Positions 18,839 to 27,552 of a DNA stretch of 43,737 nt are shown here, in pieces. The stretch covers positions 1-43,737 of the forward strand of contig JAAUUT010000032.1 of NCBI GenBank assembly GCA_012031035.1. Reading direction: 5' to 3'. Positions within the stretch are counted from its first letter, which is position 1. The number at the start of each line of letters is the position of its first letter. The notes beneath the pieces were generated by a model. The model was not told the origin of the DNA and searched no databases. It was given only the letters and a program-made list of their open reading frames with translations. The position numbers were made by a program, and so were the translations under genes. The stretch comes from Candidatus Altimarinota bacterium (GTDB taxonomy: Bacteria > Cyanobacteriota > Cyanobacteriia > Cyanobacteriales > Microcystaceae).

Positions 18839-19011
18839 TTTTCAACCGTTACAATGGCTTCGACTTGGGCTTTTTGCTTTTCGCTATCTACGCTAGTAAT
18901 TGCCCAGCGTAAGGGTTCGCCTTGTTTTTGCAGTTCTGCTTCAATAGCTTTTTGCAGTTTGATGGGATTGTCTTGCAGATCGATTTCAGCACTTATGAAA
19001 TGGGTGGTCAT
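18835..19011 (-). CDS. Small conserved-looking protein (58 aa) upstream of DUF3326
   Basis: Read directly from the minus strand: ATG at 19011, stop TGA at 18837-18835, 58 residues beginning MTTHFISAEIDLQDNPIK and ending QVEAIVTVEN. The mixed charged/hydrophobic composition, with QKAIEAELQKQGEPLRWAI in the middle, looks like a real small soluble alpha/beta protein. Its stop overlaps the TTG start of DUF3326 in the same operon, strong positional support for translation. I recognise it only as a hypothetical-type protein accompanying DUF3326; no function is assigned. Confidence 0.75.
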   Translation of the reverse strand: MTTHFISAEIDLQDNPIKLQKAIEAELQKQGEPLRWAITSVDSEKQKAQVEAIVTVEN

Positions 19012-19133
19012 GATGGTTACTTAATTTTGAGAGATGCGATCGCCCCAGAGCAATTCTTCCAAACAGGATAACAATATTATCCGTCATTATGTCCTTGCGT
19101 TCTTCAATAAAAAAATTAACTTTTGAAGCTTCT

Positions 19134-19163
19134 CTTTTTCCCTGAATAGGAAAAGGGAAAAAG
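19134..19163 (-). terminator. Possible terminator hairpin after porin gene
   Basis: CTTTTTCCC at 19134-19142 pairs perfectly with GGGAAAAAG at 19155-19163 around a 12-base loop. It lies about 65 bases downstream of the porin stop in the direction of transcription. The T-run that follows on the minus strand is displaced, so this is a weak terminator candidate. Confidence 0.4.
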
Positions 19164-19226
19164 CTCGATGAAAGTGTTTCCCTTTCCCCATTACTTTTTC
19201 CCCATCAATTGAAACTCAATCAACTA

Positions 19227-20891
19227 TTAGAATGTAAACGTCGTTCTCACAACGCCGATAAAAGCATCATTTTTATCTTGTTGGTCGGGTGCGTTTAGAT
19301 AAACCAAACCAGGCGTAATCGAGATATTGTCATTGAGTTGATAGCGGTAGAACGCTTCTATATGAAGGGGAAGGCTATTAGAAGCATCGATTCCTACTTG
19401 TCGGGGATTGCCCAGATAAGGCTGAACGCCGACGATTAAACCGCCCAAGTTACCTTCTTTGAGGAGGTCGGGAAAAGCGAAAGTTAAAGCATAGTTCCAA
19501 ATTTCGCCATCGTCGGTATTTGAATTGAGAATATCCGCGATCGTGTAGCCTCCCCAAGCACTAACTACGAACTTAGAACCAATTCTATAAGAAGCCCCTA
19601 CACCAAAAGAATTAGCTGCTACGCTTGCATCAGTCCCGCCTGGGAAGTTAGCAAAGCTCGTTCCTACTGCACCTGGATAGTCGTCTGCTAATTTAGCTGC
19701 ACCGTAACTAAAGATCGACGTACCAGGCGTATGATAGCTATTGACATAAGTCAATGCTAAAGACAAATCTTCTGTTGGGGTAATAGTGACTTGTCCGAGA
19801 GCCGCATAATCGCCATTAAAAATTCCCGCTCCTTCGGCTGAACTAGCAGGGTCAGTTGGGCCAGCAAGATAACTTGCACTCAGCGTTACAATATCGCCAA
19901 ATTTAAAGTTCATCCCTGCTCCAGAGCCTCCGCCGATGTAATAAATCGAATTATGGGCCCCAAAAAGAGTCAGGGCACCAGAACCGCCATCGCCGCCATC
20001 ATCGATAGGATCGTTACCAGCAGTGGGCAAATAATCTGATGTTGCGCCATAAGCAGCCGTGGCAAAAACTTCAACCGAATCGCCGATAGGAGTAAAGTAA
20101 GATAAATAATCTAGGGAAACATCATTATCCCCATAGTCTTGAAACGACAATGTGCCTTCTGAAGTTTGAACGTCTCCTTGAGAAGGAAGCTCAAAACGAG
20201 GAGAATTACCAGCAGCTAAGCCCGTATAGAGAACATCCTCACCCGTGAAACTCGTCTCTAAATACAAACGCACTCGATTTTGGAAGACGACTTGGTTATC
20301 GGTTCCGCCATTGTTAGAAGCACCAGCAACACCAAATACGACTTCCCCAGTTAGCTTGGTTGTCGTCGAAAACTGATGGTCTTCAAGGAAAGAGACTCGA
20401 CTTTCTAAATTATCGACGCGCCCGCCTAAAGCTGCGAGTTCGGCTTCAAATTCTTGAGCGAGTCGTTTAAGGGTGTCGATATCTTCTTTAAGAACGGCAA
20501 CATTTTCTTGAATTAGTCGTTCTATAGTATTCATACAAGCATTCAATCCCGCTGCAAACTCCCAGCGGCTGAGAGCGCGATCGCCTCGGTAGGTACTATC
20601 GGGATAACCGACAATACATCCGTAGCGCTCGACTAAACTGCGCAAAGCTTCATAAGCCCATTCCGTTGGTGCAACGTCTTTTAACTCAGAAACGCTCGTG
20701 ATTTGTTCGAGAGCATTGTCTTGGTTACTATAGTGGTCGCTCGCCTGAAATGAGTCGAGATTATTATTTGGCGTTTTGCCATTGGCAGATATACTGCTGT
20801 CAGCCAGCGCAGTTGTTGCACTCATCAGAAGCGAACCCAAAATCAGTTGACCGAGCAGTCCATATTGTCCTAGATTTTTTAGAATTTTCAT
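19227..20891 (-). CDS. SLH-domain iron-uptake porin (OprB family)
   Basis: Outer-membrane beta-barrel porin of 554 residues, the family linked to iron and inorganic-ion uptake in cyanobacteria. It has a signal peptide at about 1-30 (MKILKNLGQYGLLGQLILGS, cleavage near ALA-DS), one SLH domain at about 72-115 (APTEWAYEALRSLVERYGCI, RGDRALSRWEFAAGLNACM) anchoring to peptidoglycan, a short coiled coil at about 120-172 (LKRLAQEFEAELAALGGRVDN) and an OprB-like barrel ending in a C-terminal Phe (VRTTFTF), the usual outer-membrane insertion signal. It is transcribed alone, divergent from the sensor kinase gene, with a 259-base gap that must contain both promoters. Confidence 0.93.
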   Translation of the reverse strand: MKILKNLGQYGLLGQLILGSLLMSATTALADSSISANGKTPNNNLDSFQASDHYSNQDNALEQITSVSELKDVAPTEWAYEALRSLVERYGCIVGYPDSTYRGDRALSRWEFAAGLNACMNTIERLIQENVAVLKEDIDTLKRLAQEFEAELAALGGRVDNLESRVSFLEDHQFSTTTKLTGEVVFGVAGASNNGGTDNQVVFQNRVRLYLETSFTGEDVLYTGLAAGNSPRFELPSQGDVQTSEGTLSFQDYGDNDVSLDYLSYFTPIGDSVEVFATAAYGATSDYLPTAGNDPIDDGGDGGSGALTLFGAHNSIYYIGGGSGAGMNFKFGDIVTLSASYLAGPTDPASSAEGAGIFNGDYAALGQVTITPTEDLSLALTYVNSYHTPGTSIFSYGAAKLADDYPGAVGTSFANFPGGTDASVAANSFGVGASYRIGSKFVVSAWGGYTIADILNSNTDDGEIWNYALTFAFPDLLKEGNLGGLIVGVQPYLGNPRQVGIDASNSLPLHIEAFYRYQLNDNISITPGLVYLNAPDQQDKNDAFIGVVRTTFTF

Positions 20892-21150
20892 TGCCTCACA
20901 CCTTTAAATTAGATCGATATTCAATATGATGAAGTGTATGCCAGTTTTGCCCTGTTTTAGGGCTAAACGCTCTTACACTCGACCATCTTAAATTTATTTT
21001 CTACACTAAGAATTCCCTAAATACGACACAAAATCTACATCAAAGAAAATTTAGTTGGCAAATTGTTGAAAGTTCTGGCATAGATTGGGGAATTCTAGAA
21101 CCTAGTTAGTTCTAAAATCGCGAGTTATCAAACTAGGGCTTACGATTTTT

Positions 21151-23331
21151 ATGTCAAGCATAATTCCACAAAAGTTTTCAGGGCTGCGTTTCAAGCTATT
21201 GTCTGCACTTGGTGCTGCATTTTTAGTTCTCTTTGTCGGTCAATTTAGTGCTGCTCGCGTTATTTTTCTGAACAGTTATGTTAAATTGTCGCAAGCAAGA
21301 GCCATTCACAATGCCGATCGCGTCAAAAATGCGTTAAATCAAAAACTGTCTCAAATTAATATCAACGCGGGGGATTGGGCTGAATGGGACGATACCTATA
21401 AATTTGTTTTAGATGGCAATGCTGCCTATCGTAAGTCAAATTTGGTTGATGAAAGCTTTATAGATCTCGATCTCAATGCGATCGCGATCGCGAATTCATC
21501 GGGCACAATTATCTTTGGCAGTGCTTTCGATCTACAAAATCAAAAGCGACAGGAAATCCCTCCCCAATTAACCGCATTAATTTCTCAAAAACCATCGTCT
21601 CTGCTGCGTCATTCTCAAAAAGATAAAAGCCTTAAAGGGTTGATTGTCGTAGACAACCAACCAATGTTACTCAGCGCTAGAGCAATCCTCACAAGCGAGG
21701 AAAAAGAACCCGTGCGCGGGACGCTGTTTATGGGACGCTTCCTCGATCGCAGCGGGATCGAAGAAATCTCTAAAGTTACGCAAGTGTCTTTTCAATTGTA
21801 TTTAGAGAGCGATTCCAATCAACCCGATGACGTAAAATCGGTACGATCTCAATTATCACTTAACGAGCCAGTAGTCAGAACTCTCAGGGACAATACGATT
21901 GTTTCCTATATTTTAATTGCAGATATTTTTGGTCGCCCCGCCGCGATCGCGCGATCGCAGATCGATCCCAATACGTATTCACAAATCAAAAACACTTATA
22001 TTTACTATTTTTGGACTACTTTAGTTATCGGTGTAATGGTTTGCGGACTGAGTTGGATATTACTTGAGAAGTTAATTCTTTCTCGTCTGGGTCAACTCGC
22101 CTATAATGTCGGTCACATTGGCTCTACTGGCAATTTATCAAGGCGGGTTATTCTACCAGGTGATGACGAATTATCGAGCTTAGCTAACATCCTCAACTCG
22201 ACGCTAGAACAACTCCAGCAATCTCAGCTTGCTCTCTATGAAAGTCAAGAACGTTATGCTGTTGCCGTTGCGGGGGCTAATGACGGTTTATGGGATTGGA
22301 ACCTAAAATTCGACCAAATCTATTTTTCTCCCCGCTGGAAAGCAATTCTCGGTTATCAAGAAAGCGAGATTGAGGACTGTTTGGAGGCATGGTTTGAGCG
22401 AGTCTCACCTTACGATATCGAGGTACTTAAATGGGCGCTTCAAAGTCATCTTGCAGGTCAAACACCTCATTTTGAATACGAGTATCAAATGCGACACAAA
22501 GATGGAACCTATCGTTGGGTATCCTGTCGAGGGCTAGCAGTCAGAGACGAACGAGGGAAACCCCATCGCATCGCTGGTTCGCTCGGCGACATCACAGAAC
22601 GCAAACTGGCGGAAGCAGATTTGGCAAAACGCACGCTCGAATTAGAACGATCTAATCGGGAACTCGAACAGTTTGCTTATATCGCTTCCCACGATTTGCA
22701 AGAACCTTTGCGCAAAATACAGTCTTTTAGCGATCGCCTCCAGTCTAAATGTGCCTCGCAATTGCACGATCGCGATCGCGACTATCTCGATCGCATACAC
22801 AAGTCAGCTAAGCGAATGCAAACGCTTATTCAAGATTTACTAAGTTTTTCGCGCATCACTACCAAAGCTGCACCCTTTGTGATGGTCGATCTAAAAACGA
22901 TTATTTTGGACGTTATCGACGACCTCGAAATACGAATTGAGCAGGTTCGAGGTTGCGTAGAAATCGGCGAACTTTTTACGATTGAAGCAGACCCTCTACA
23001 AATGCGTCAATTATTTCAAAATTTGCTCGGCAATGCGCTAAAGTTTCATCAACCCAACAAACCTCCTATCGTGAAGATCGTGGGAGAAATCAAAGGAAAC
23101 AATCGGTGTCAAATTTCCGTGACAGACAATGGGATTGGTTTCGAGCAAAAATATAGCGATCGCATTTTTCAAGCCTTTCAACGCCTGCACGGTCGCCAAC
23201 AATACGAAGGAACTGGCATTGGTCTAGCCATCTGCGCCAAAATTGTCTCTCGTCACAATGGCGCGATTTCGTGTCAAAGTAGTCCAGGTCAAGGCGCTAC
23301 CTTTCTCATTACTCTTCCACTTCATCAGTAA
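21151..23331 (+). CDS. CHASE4-HAMP-PAS sensor histidine kinase
   Basis: Membrane-bound hybrid-free histidine kinase, 726 residues. A first membrane segment at about 16-40 leads into a periplasmic CHASE4 domain (about 50-270; GDWAEWDDTYKFV at 74-86), a second segment at about 285-305, HAMP at about 307-358, PAS/PAC at about 366-485 (YAVAVAGANDGLWDWN; RIAGSLGDITERK), HisKA with phospho-acceptor His514 in IASHDLQEPLR, and an HATPase domain with N-box LFQNLLGNALKFH, VTDNGIGF and GTGIGLAICAKIV. The HDLQEPLR type is shared with phytochrome-related kinases whose partner is a CheY-like Rcp1 regulator; just such a regulator is encoded next. The signal sensed by CHASE4 is unknown. Confidence 0.93.
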   Translation: MSSIIPQKFSGLRFKLLSALGAAFLVLFVGQFSAARVIFLNSYVKLSQARAIHNADRVKNALNQKLSQININAGDWAEWDDTYKFVLDGNAAYRKSNLVDESFIDLDLNAIAIANSSGTIIFGSAFDLQNQKRQEIPPQLTALISQKPSSLLRHSQKDKSLKGLIVVDNQPMLLSARAILTSEEKEPVRGTLFMGRFLDRSGIEEISKVTQVSFQLYLESDSNQPDDVKSVRSQLSLNEPVVRTLRDNTIVSYILIADIFGRPAAIARSQIDPNTYSQIKNTYIYYFWTTLVIGVMVCGLSWILLEKLILSRLGQLAYNVGHIGSTGNLSRRVILPGDDELSSLANILNSTLEQLQQSQLALYESQERYAVAVAGANDGLWDWNLKFDQIYFSPRWKAILGYQESEIEDCLEAWFERVSPYDIEVLKWALQSHLAGQTPHFEYEYQMRHKDGTYRWVSCRGLAVRDERGKPHRIAGSLGDITERKLAEADLAKRTLELERSNRELEQFAYIASHDLQEPLRKIQSFSDRLQSKCASQLHDRDRDYLDRIHKSAKRMQTLIQDLLSFSRITTKAAPFVMVDLKTIILDVIDDLEIRIEQVRGCVEIGELFTIEADPLQMRQLFQNLLGNALKFHQPNKPPIVKIVGEIKGNNRCQISVTDNGIGFEQKYSDRIFQAFQRLHGRQQYEGTGIGLAICAKIVSRHNGAISCQSSPGQGATFLITLPLHQ

Positions 23332-23559
23332 TTCTATTGAATTATGAATTATGAATGATGAATTATGAAAACTGGTAGTTCGGGAGTTTGGAAGTCAATA
23401 TTCTTCCTTGTTCTATATTTTCAACTTCCGACTTCCGACTTTCTAATTGCGATCGCGATCGCTTTTTTATATGTATCAAATCGCACCCAAAACTGACAAA
23501 ATTGGGTTTGATAATTAAAGTACAGCTATCTCATTCTCATTTTTGCCCTTTTCATAGCC

Positions 23560-24018
23560 ATGAATGCGATTTCCAACAAGCCAATTTCGATTCTCATCGC
23601 CGATGACGATGAAGAGGATCGAATGTTAGCGCTAGAAGCCTTTGAAGAAAGTAGATTAGCCAACGACTTGCGTTTTGTCAGCGATGGCGAAGAACTCATA
23701 GATTATTTATATCGTCGCGGTCAGTTTGTCGATCCTAGTAATTCTCCTCGTCCTGGGCTAATCCTACTCGATCTCAATATGCCCAAAAAGAACGGATGCG
23801 AAGTTCTTCAGGAAATCAAAGCCAATCCCAGCCTGCGCAACATTCCTGTTGTTGTCTTAACTACCTCAAAAGCCGACACGGATATTTGTCAAAGCTACAA
23901 TTTAGGGGCTAACTCTTTTATCACTAAACCAGTTACCTTTGAAGGATTAGTAGAGATTATGAAAACTTTAGGAAAATATTGGTTGACGGTTGTAGAACTT
24001 CCATTACAAGAGGATTAG
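23560..24018 (+). CDS. CheY-like single-domain response regulator (Rcp1 type)
   Basis: 152-residue receiver without output domain. Acidic pocket DDDEED at 15-20, phospho-acceptor Asp71 in LILLDLNMPKKNG, Thr in VLTTS and Lys in ITKPV. The insertion between beta2 and alpha2 (YRRGQFVDPSNSPRPG) is typical of Rcp1-class regulators paired with HDLQEPLR kinases. It follows the sensor kinase gene by 228 bases and precedes the EAL protein by 66, so all three likely form one signalling module. No clear Shine-Dalgarno is seen before the ATG. Confidence 0.92.
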   Translation: MNAISNKPISILIADDDEEDRMLALEAFEESRLANDLRFVSDGEELIDYLYRRGQFVDPSNSPRPGLILLDLNMPKKNGCEVLQEIKANPSLRNIPVVVLTTSKADTDICQSYNLGANSFITKPVTFEGLVEIMKTLGKYWLTVVELPLQED

Positions 24019-24084
24019 ATAGAGCGAGGCAATAATTCATTTAACTTTCTTTTAGCGCGCGATCGCTGATAATTAATACCCAAG

Positions 24085-25716
24085 ATGAGCAACAAAGAGA
24101 GCCAACGATTAAAAATATTGCTAGTAGAAGATGATGAAGATGATTTTCTTCTTCTGGAAGATTTACTATCGGATATTGAAGGAACTCAATTTACGCTCGA
24201 ATGGGTCAGCACTTATCAAGCAGCGCTAGCAGCAGTTCAAAAGAACCAACACGATATTTGCCTATTTGACTACTGGTTGGGCGAATATAACGGAATCGAA
24301 CTCTTACAAACCGTCATTGCAAGCGGTTGTAAGACTCCGATTATTGTCTTAACGGGACAAGGAAAACGGGAACAAGACCTCGAAGCCATGCAAGCAGGCG
24401 CAGCCGATTACTTGGTCAAAGGCGAGATTAATGCTTCGTTGCTAGAGCGATCGATACGCTATGCTATTAATCGCTCTCAGGCGTTGGAGGCTTTGCGAGA
24501 AAGCGAAGAACGTTACGCCTTAGCTGCTCAAGGATCGCACGATAGTTTAGGTCACTTAGCAGGCGACCAACTCTTAATTCAGGTAGCGAAAAGATTGCTC
24601 GAATGCCTGCGTCCTGGAGATGTGGTCGCACGTTTGGGAGGCGATGAATTTGCAATTTTGTTAGAAAGGATTAGAGAAGTCGAAGATACAACGGGAATTG
24701 CCCATCGGATTAACGAAGAATTGATGAAACCCTTCAATTTGATGGGTCATTTGGTCTATATTTCAGCCAGTATCGGTATTGCGCTCAATTCGCAAAACTG
24801 TCAGCAACCTGAAGATCTGCTTCGCAATGCCGACACCGCTATGTATCGCGCTAAAGCGCTCGGAAAAGCGCGTTATGAAGTGTTCGACACGACTATGCAC
24901 GCTCAAGTACAGGAACGATTGCAGCTAGAAACGGCTCTTAGAATCGCGATCGCTCGCGGCGAGTTTTATCTCAATTATCAACCTATCATCTCGCTCGCCA
25001 AGAACCAAAGTATTGGTTTTGAGGCACTAGTACGCTGGCGACACCCAGAAAAAGGTATTATTTCTCCAGTAGATTTTATCCCCGTGGCAGAAGAAACGGG
25101 TTTGATTATTCCTCTCGGTCAATGGATTCTCACAGAAGCTTGTCGTCAAATGAAAGCTTGGCAAGAAGCAATTCCCGCTTGTCGGTCTTTAACGATAAGC
25201 GTCAATCTGTCTCGCAAACAGTTATCTCAACCAGATTTAGCCGAACAAATTGCGATTATTCTCCAGAAAACAGGTCTTAATGCTCAAAATCTAAAGCTAG
25301 AAGTTACAGAAACCGGATTAATAAACGAATATGAAGAAATGGCAGAAGTCGTTCTCGCTCAAATCAAAGATCTAGGAGTGCAATTATCGCTCGATGACTT
25401 TGGAACTGGATATTCGTCGCTCAGTTGCATTCATTCTTTCCCCCTCGATACTCTCAAGCTCGATCGCGCTTTCGTCAACAATATGAGTATTAGCAGCAAA
25501 AATATGGATATTGTTCGCGCCATTATTACCTTAGCTCGCGGTTTAGGCATCGCGGTGACAGCAGAAGGGGTAGAAACTGCCGAGCAACTCGCGTATTTAC
25601 AAATGCTCAAATGCGATTACGCACAAGGTTATTTCTTTTCTAAACCGCTTGCCTCAGAAGCCGCTACTGATTGGATTGTCAATACTTTCGCCGAAAGTAG
25701 TCAAAAATTCGCTTGA
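24085..25716 (+). CDS. Receiver-GGDEF-EAL protein with internally truncated GGDEF
   Basis: Cyclic-di-GMP signalling protein, 543 residues. Receiver at about 8-128 with Asp62 (CLFDYWLGE). A PAS opening ESEERYALAAQG ends at residue 150 and runs directly into SHDSLGHLAGDQLL, which is the middle of a GGDEF domain; the rest of the PAS and the GGDEF start, including the metal-binding DxDxFK motif, are absent. GGDEF itself is intact at 185-189. The EAL domain (about 275-530) looks catalytic: EAL at 313-315, ISVNLS, KLEVTET, DDFGTGYSSL, LKLDRAF and TAEGVET. The protein should therefore hydrolyse c-di-GMP under receiver control, while cyclase activity is probably lost. The deletion is in frame at about 24535. 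Confidence 0.9.
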   Translation: MSNKESQRLKILLVEDDEDDFLLLEDLLSDIEGTQFTLEWVSTYQAALAAVQKNQHDICLFDYWLGEYNGIELLQTVIASGCKTPIIVLTGQGKREQDLEAMQAGAADYLVKGEINASLLERSIRYAINRSQALEALRESEERYALAAQGSHDSLGHLAGDQLLIQVAKRLLECLRPGDVVARLGGDEFAILLERIREVEDTTGIAHRINEELMKPFNLMGHLVYISASIGIALNSQNCQQPEDLLRNADTAMYRAKALGKARYEVFDTTMHAQVQERLQLETALRIAIARGEFYLNYQPIISLAKNQSIGFEALVRWRHPEKGIISPVDFIPVAEETGLIIPLGQWILTEACRQMKAWQEAIPACRSLTISVNLSRKQLSQPDLAEQIAIILQKTGLNAQNLKLEVTETGLINEYEEMAEVVLAQIKDLGVQLSLDDFGTGYSSLSCIHSFPLDTLKLDRAFVNNMSISSKNMDIVRAIITLARGLGIAVTAEGVETAEQLAYLQMLKCDYAQGYFFSKPLASEAATDWIVNTFAESSQKFA

Positions 25717-25742
25717 GCGATCGCTAACTACGATCGTTTTTT
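25716..25742. terminator. HIP1-derived bidirectional terminator
   Basis: AGCGATCG at 25716-25723 pairs with CGATCGTT at 25731-25738 (one G-T pair) around a 7-base loop and is followed by a T-run to 25742. It lies exactly between the convergent EAL-protein gene, whose stop codon enters the stem, and lipB, whose TAG stop lies in the loop. Two CGATCG cores form the stem. Confidence 0.6.
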
Positions 25743-26501
25743 AAGTTCTACTTGAAAGATCTCGCCAAAAACCGTAGCAATATCCTGACGAATTCGTTCG
25801 ATACTAATATCGGGAAGAAACTGTGCGAGACTTCCGACGGGTTTATCGGGAATCCCACAAGCAATAATCCGCTCGAATCCTCTCATATCGGGGGACACAT
25901 TCAACGCAAAACCGTGCATCGTAATCCAACGACTGACTTTGATCCCAATAGCAGCAACTTTGCAATTATTTACCCAAACGCCAGTCAAACCAGGAACGCG
26001 ATCGCCCTTGAGTCCGTATAATGCGATCGTCTTAATAATGACCTCTTCTAACTGTCGTAGATACCAATGCAAATCCTGTTGATAATGGCGTAGATTGAGA
26101 ATGGGATAGCCAACCAACTGTCCGGGACAATGATACGTCACTTCTCCGCCTCGTTCGATGCGATGTACTTCCCACTTTGTTTGTGTGGGGTCAAATTTTA
26201 GAAAATCCAAACTCGCACCCGTACCAAGCGTATAAACGGGAGGATGTTCGAGCAGCAACAAAATATCTTCTAAGCTAGGATCTTGAAGTCTTTGCGCGAC
26301 AAGCGATCGCTGCTCCTCTAACGCCTCTGTATAAGGCACTAATCCTCTCTCATCGAGCCAACAGCGCCGTTGTTGTTGCCCAGAATTGCCAGCGAACGAT
26401 GAACGAGCGGAAAAGGAGTTTAGCACGCTAAGTTTAAGAAATGTCAAAAGATGCAAAGGAAAATAAAAAGAAGACAAAAAGCGATGTTTTAAACGATACA
26501 A
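25728..26501 (-). CDS. lipB: Lipoyl(octanoyl) transferase
   Basis: Transfers octanoyl groups from acyl carrier protein to lipoyl domains, the first step of lipoate synthesis, in the cytoplasm. Signatures are [50 protein letters not shown] with the catalytic Lys, and RIIACGI with the catalytic Cys. The open frame gives 257 residues, but the first 40 or so ([14 protein letters not shown]) do not look like LipB, and homology starts near [17 protein letters not shown] at about 26426 or another internal codon may be the real start. It is convergent with the c-di-GMP module and divergent from hpf. Confidence 0.9.
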   Translation of the reverse strand: MYRLKHRFLSSFYFPLHLLTFLKLSVLNSFSARSSFAGNSGQQQRRCWLDERGLVPYTEALEEQRSLVAQRLQDPSLEDILLLLEHPPVYTLGTGASLDFLKFDPTQTKWEVHRIERGGEVTYHCPGQLVGYPILNLRHYQQDLHWYLRQLEEVIIKTIALYGLKGDRVPGLTGVWVNNCKVAAIGIKVSRWITMHGFALNVSPDMRGFERIIACGIPDKPVGSLAQFLPDISIERIRQDIATVFGEIFQVELKKRS

Positions 26502-26849
26502 AATGCTAGTCTAAAACTATCAAATCATTCAGCTAGGAGACAGTCGTTCAACATCTCTAAAGATTTGGTATAAAATCTACCTAAACCATAAACTTGCTAA
26601 ACCTGATTGATAGAAGAAAGCAAGCTAATCGAATCGGCGATCGAGCGAAAAATAGATTGAGCAATCTATTATAATAGCAATGAGAGGTTAGAAAAAAAAC
26701 AGAATATTTATTCTAGCAAAAGCGACCGAGTTAAGAACATCACATCATCTAAAAAAAGCACTAAACTTTTCCAAATAAACTAAAAAGCTAACCAGCTTTG
26801 CGTTCGCTTTTTTAATAGCCAAAATCCCCAAAAAATGGAGTAATTCAGT
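26502..26849 (+). promoter_or_regulatory. Long hpf/lrtA leader with alternative hairpins
   Basis: 348 bases upstream of hpf. A TATAAT hexamer lies near 26670. Near the end, AAAAAGC (26782-26788) can pair with GCTTTTT (26806-26812), giving a stem followed by T residues like an intrinsic terminator, while the overlapping AAAGCT (26784-26789) can pair with AGCTTT (26794-26799), excluding the first stem. A Shine-Dalgarno-like ATGGAG lies 9 bases before the ATG. Long leaders controlling light-dependent transcript level are known for cyanobacterial lrtA; an attenuator here is inference. Confidence 0.45.
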
Positions 26850-27463
26850 ATGAAGCTTTTGATTCAGGGAAACAACATTACAGTTACTGAAGCCATTCAC
26901 GATTATGTAGAGCAAAAGCTAGAAAAGCAGTCAAACACTTTCAAGGGATTACCTCAAAAGTAGACGTTCATTTATCGGTAGCTCGCAATCCACGCATCCC
27001 AGACAAACATAAAGCAGAAGTCACGGTATATGCAAATGGAGCCGTTATTCGCGCTCAAGAAGGAAGCGAAAATTTATACGCCAGCATCGATTTAGTCGCC
27101 GATAAAATTTCGCGTCAGCTACGCAAATATAAAGAGCGCTTGCTCGATAAGAAAACCCAAGTCACTGCAAAAGCAGGGGAAGTTTTTGAAGAAAAACCCG
27201 TCAGTACCACTTTAATTGGCGATCGCGCTCCAGAATTACCCCAAGAAGTGGTCCGCATGAAGTATTTTGCCATGCCGCCGATGTCGGTAGATGAGGCACT
27301 CGAACAACTTCAATTAGTGGATCACGATTTCTATATGTTCCGCAACCGCGACACCAACGAAATCAATGTTATTTACATACGCAACCACGGTGGTTATGGT
27401 GTCATTCAACCGCATCAAACCAATGGAGACGGAAACGGACATTCACACAACGGATTTCATTAA
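26850..27463 (+). CDS. hpf: Ribosome hibernation promoting factor (LrtA/HPF long form), frameshifted
   Basis: Binds the 30S subunit and promotes inactive ribosome dimers in stress or darkness; the cyanobacterial form is known as light-repressed LrtA. The first 25 codons give [19 protein letters not shown] then VEQKLEK; the rest ([20 protein letters not shown] onward, through [22 protein letters not shown] of the C-terminal dimerisation domain) is one frame away. Adding one A to the run at 26923-26926 joins them into a 204-residue protein of normal long-form length. As no in-frame start exists before residue 97 in the second frame, the intact gene only makes sense with this correction. Convergent with hisZ. 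Confidence 0.92.
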
Positions 27464-27469
27464 AATTTA

Positions 27470-27532
27470 GGAAAAAGGAAATGGTTAAAGGGAAAAAGTA
27501 GAGATAAAAACTTTTCCCCTTGCCCTCTCCCT
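27470..27532. terminator. Possible bidirectional terminator hpf/hisZ
   Basis: AAGGGAAAAAG and CTTTTCCCCTT (about 27489-27524) form a near-perfect stem with one mismatch around an A-rich loop, between the convergent hpf and hisZ genes. Confidence 0.35.
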
Positions 27533-27552
27533 GTAAATTAAAAATTGACCGA

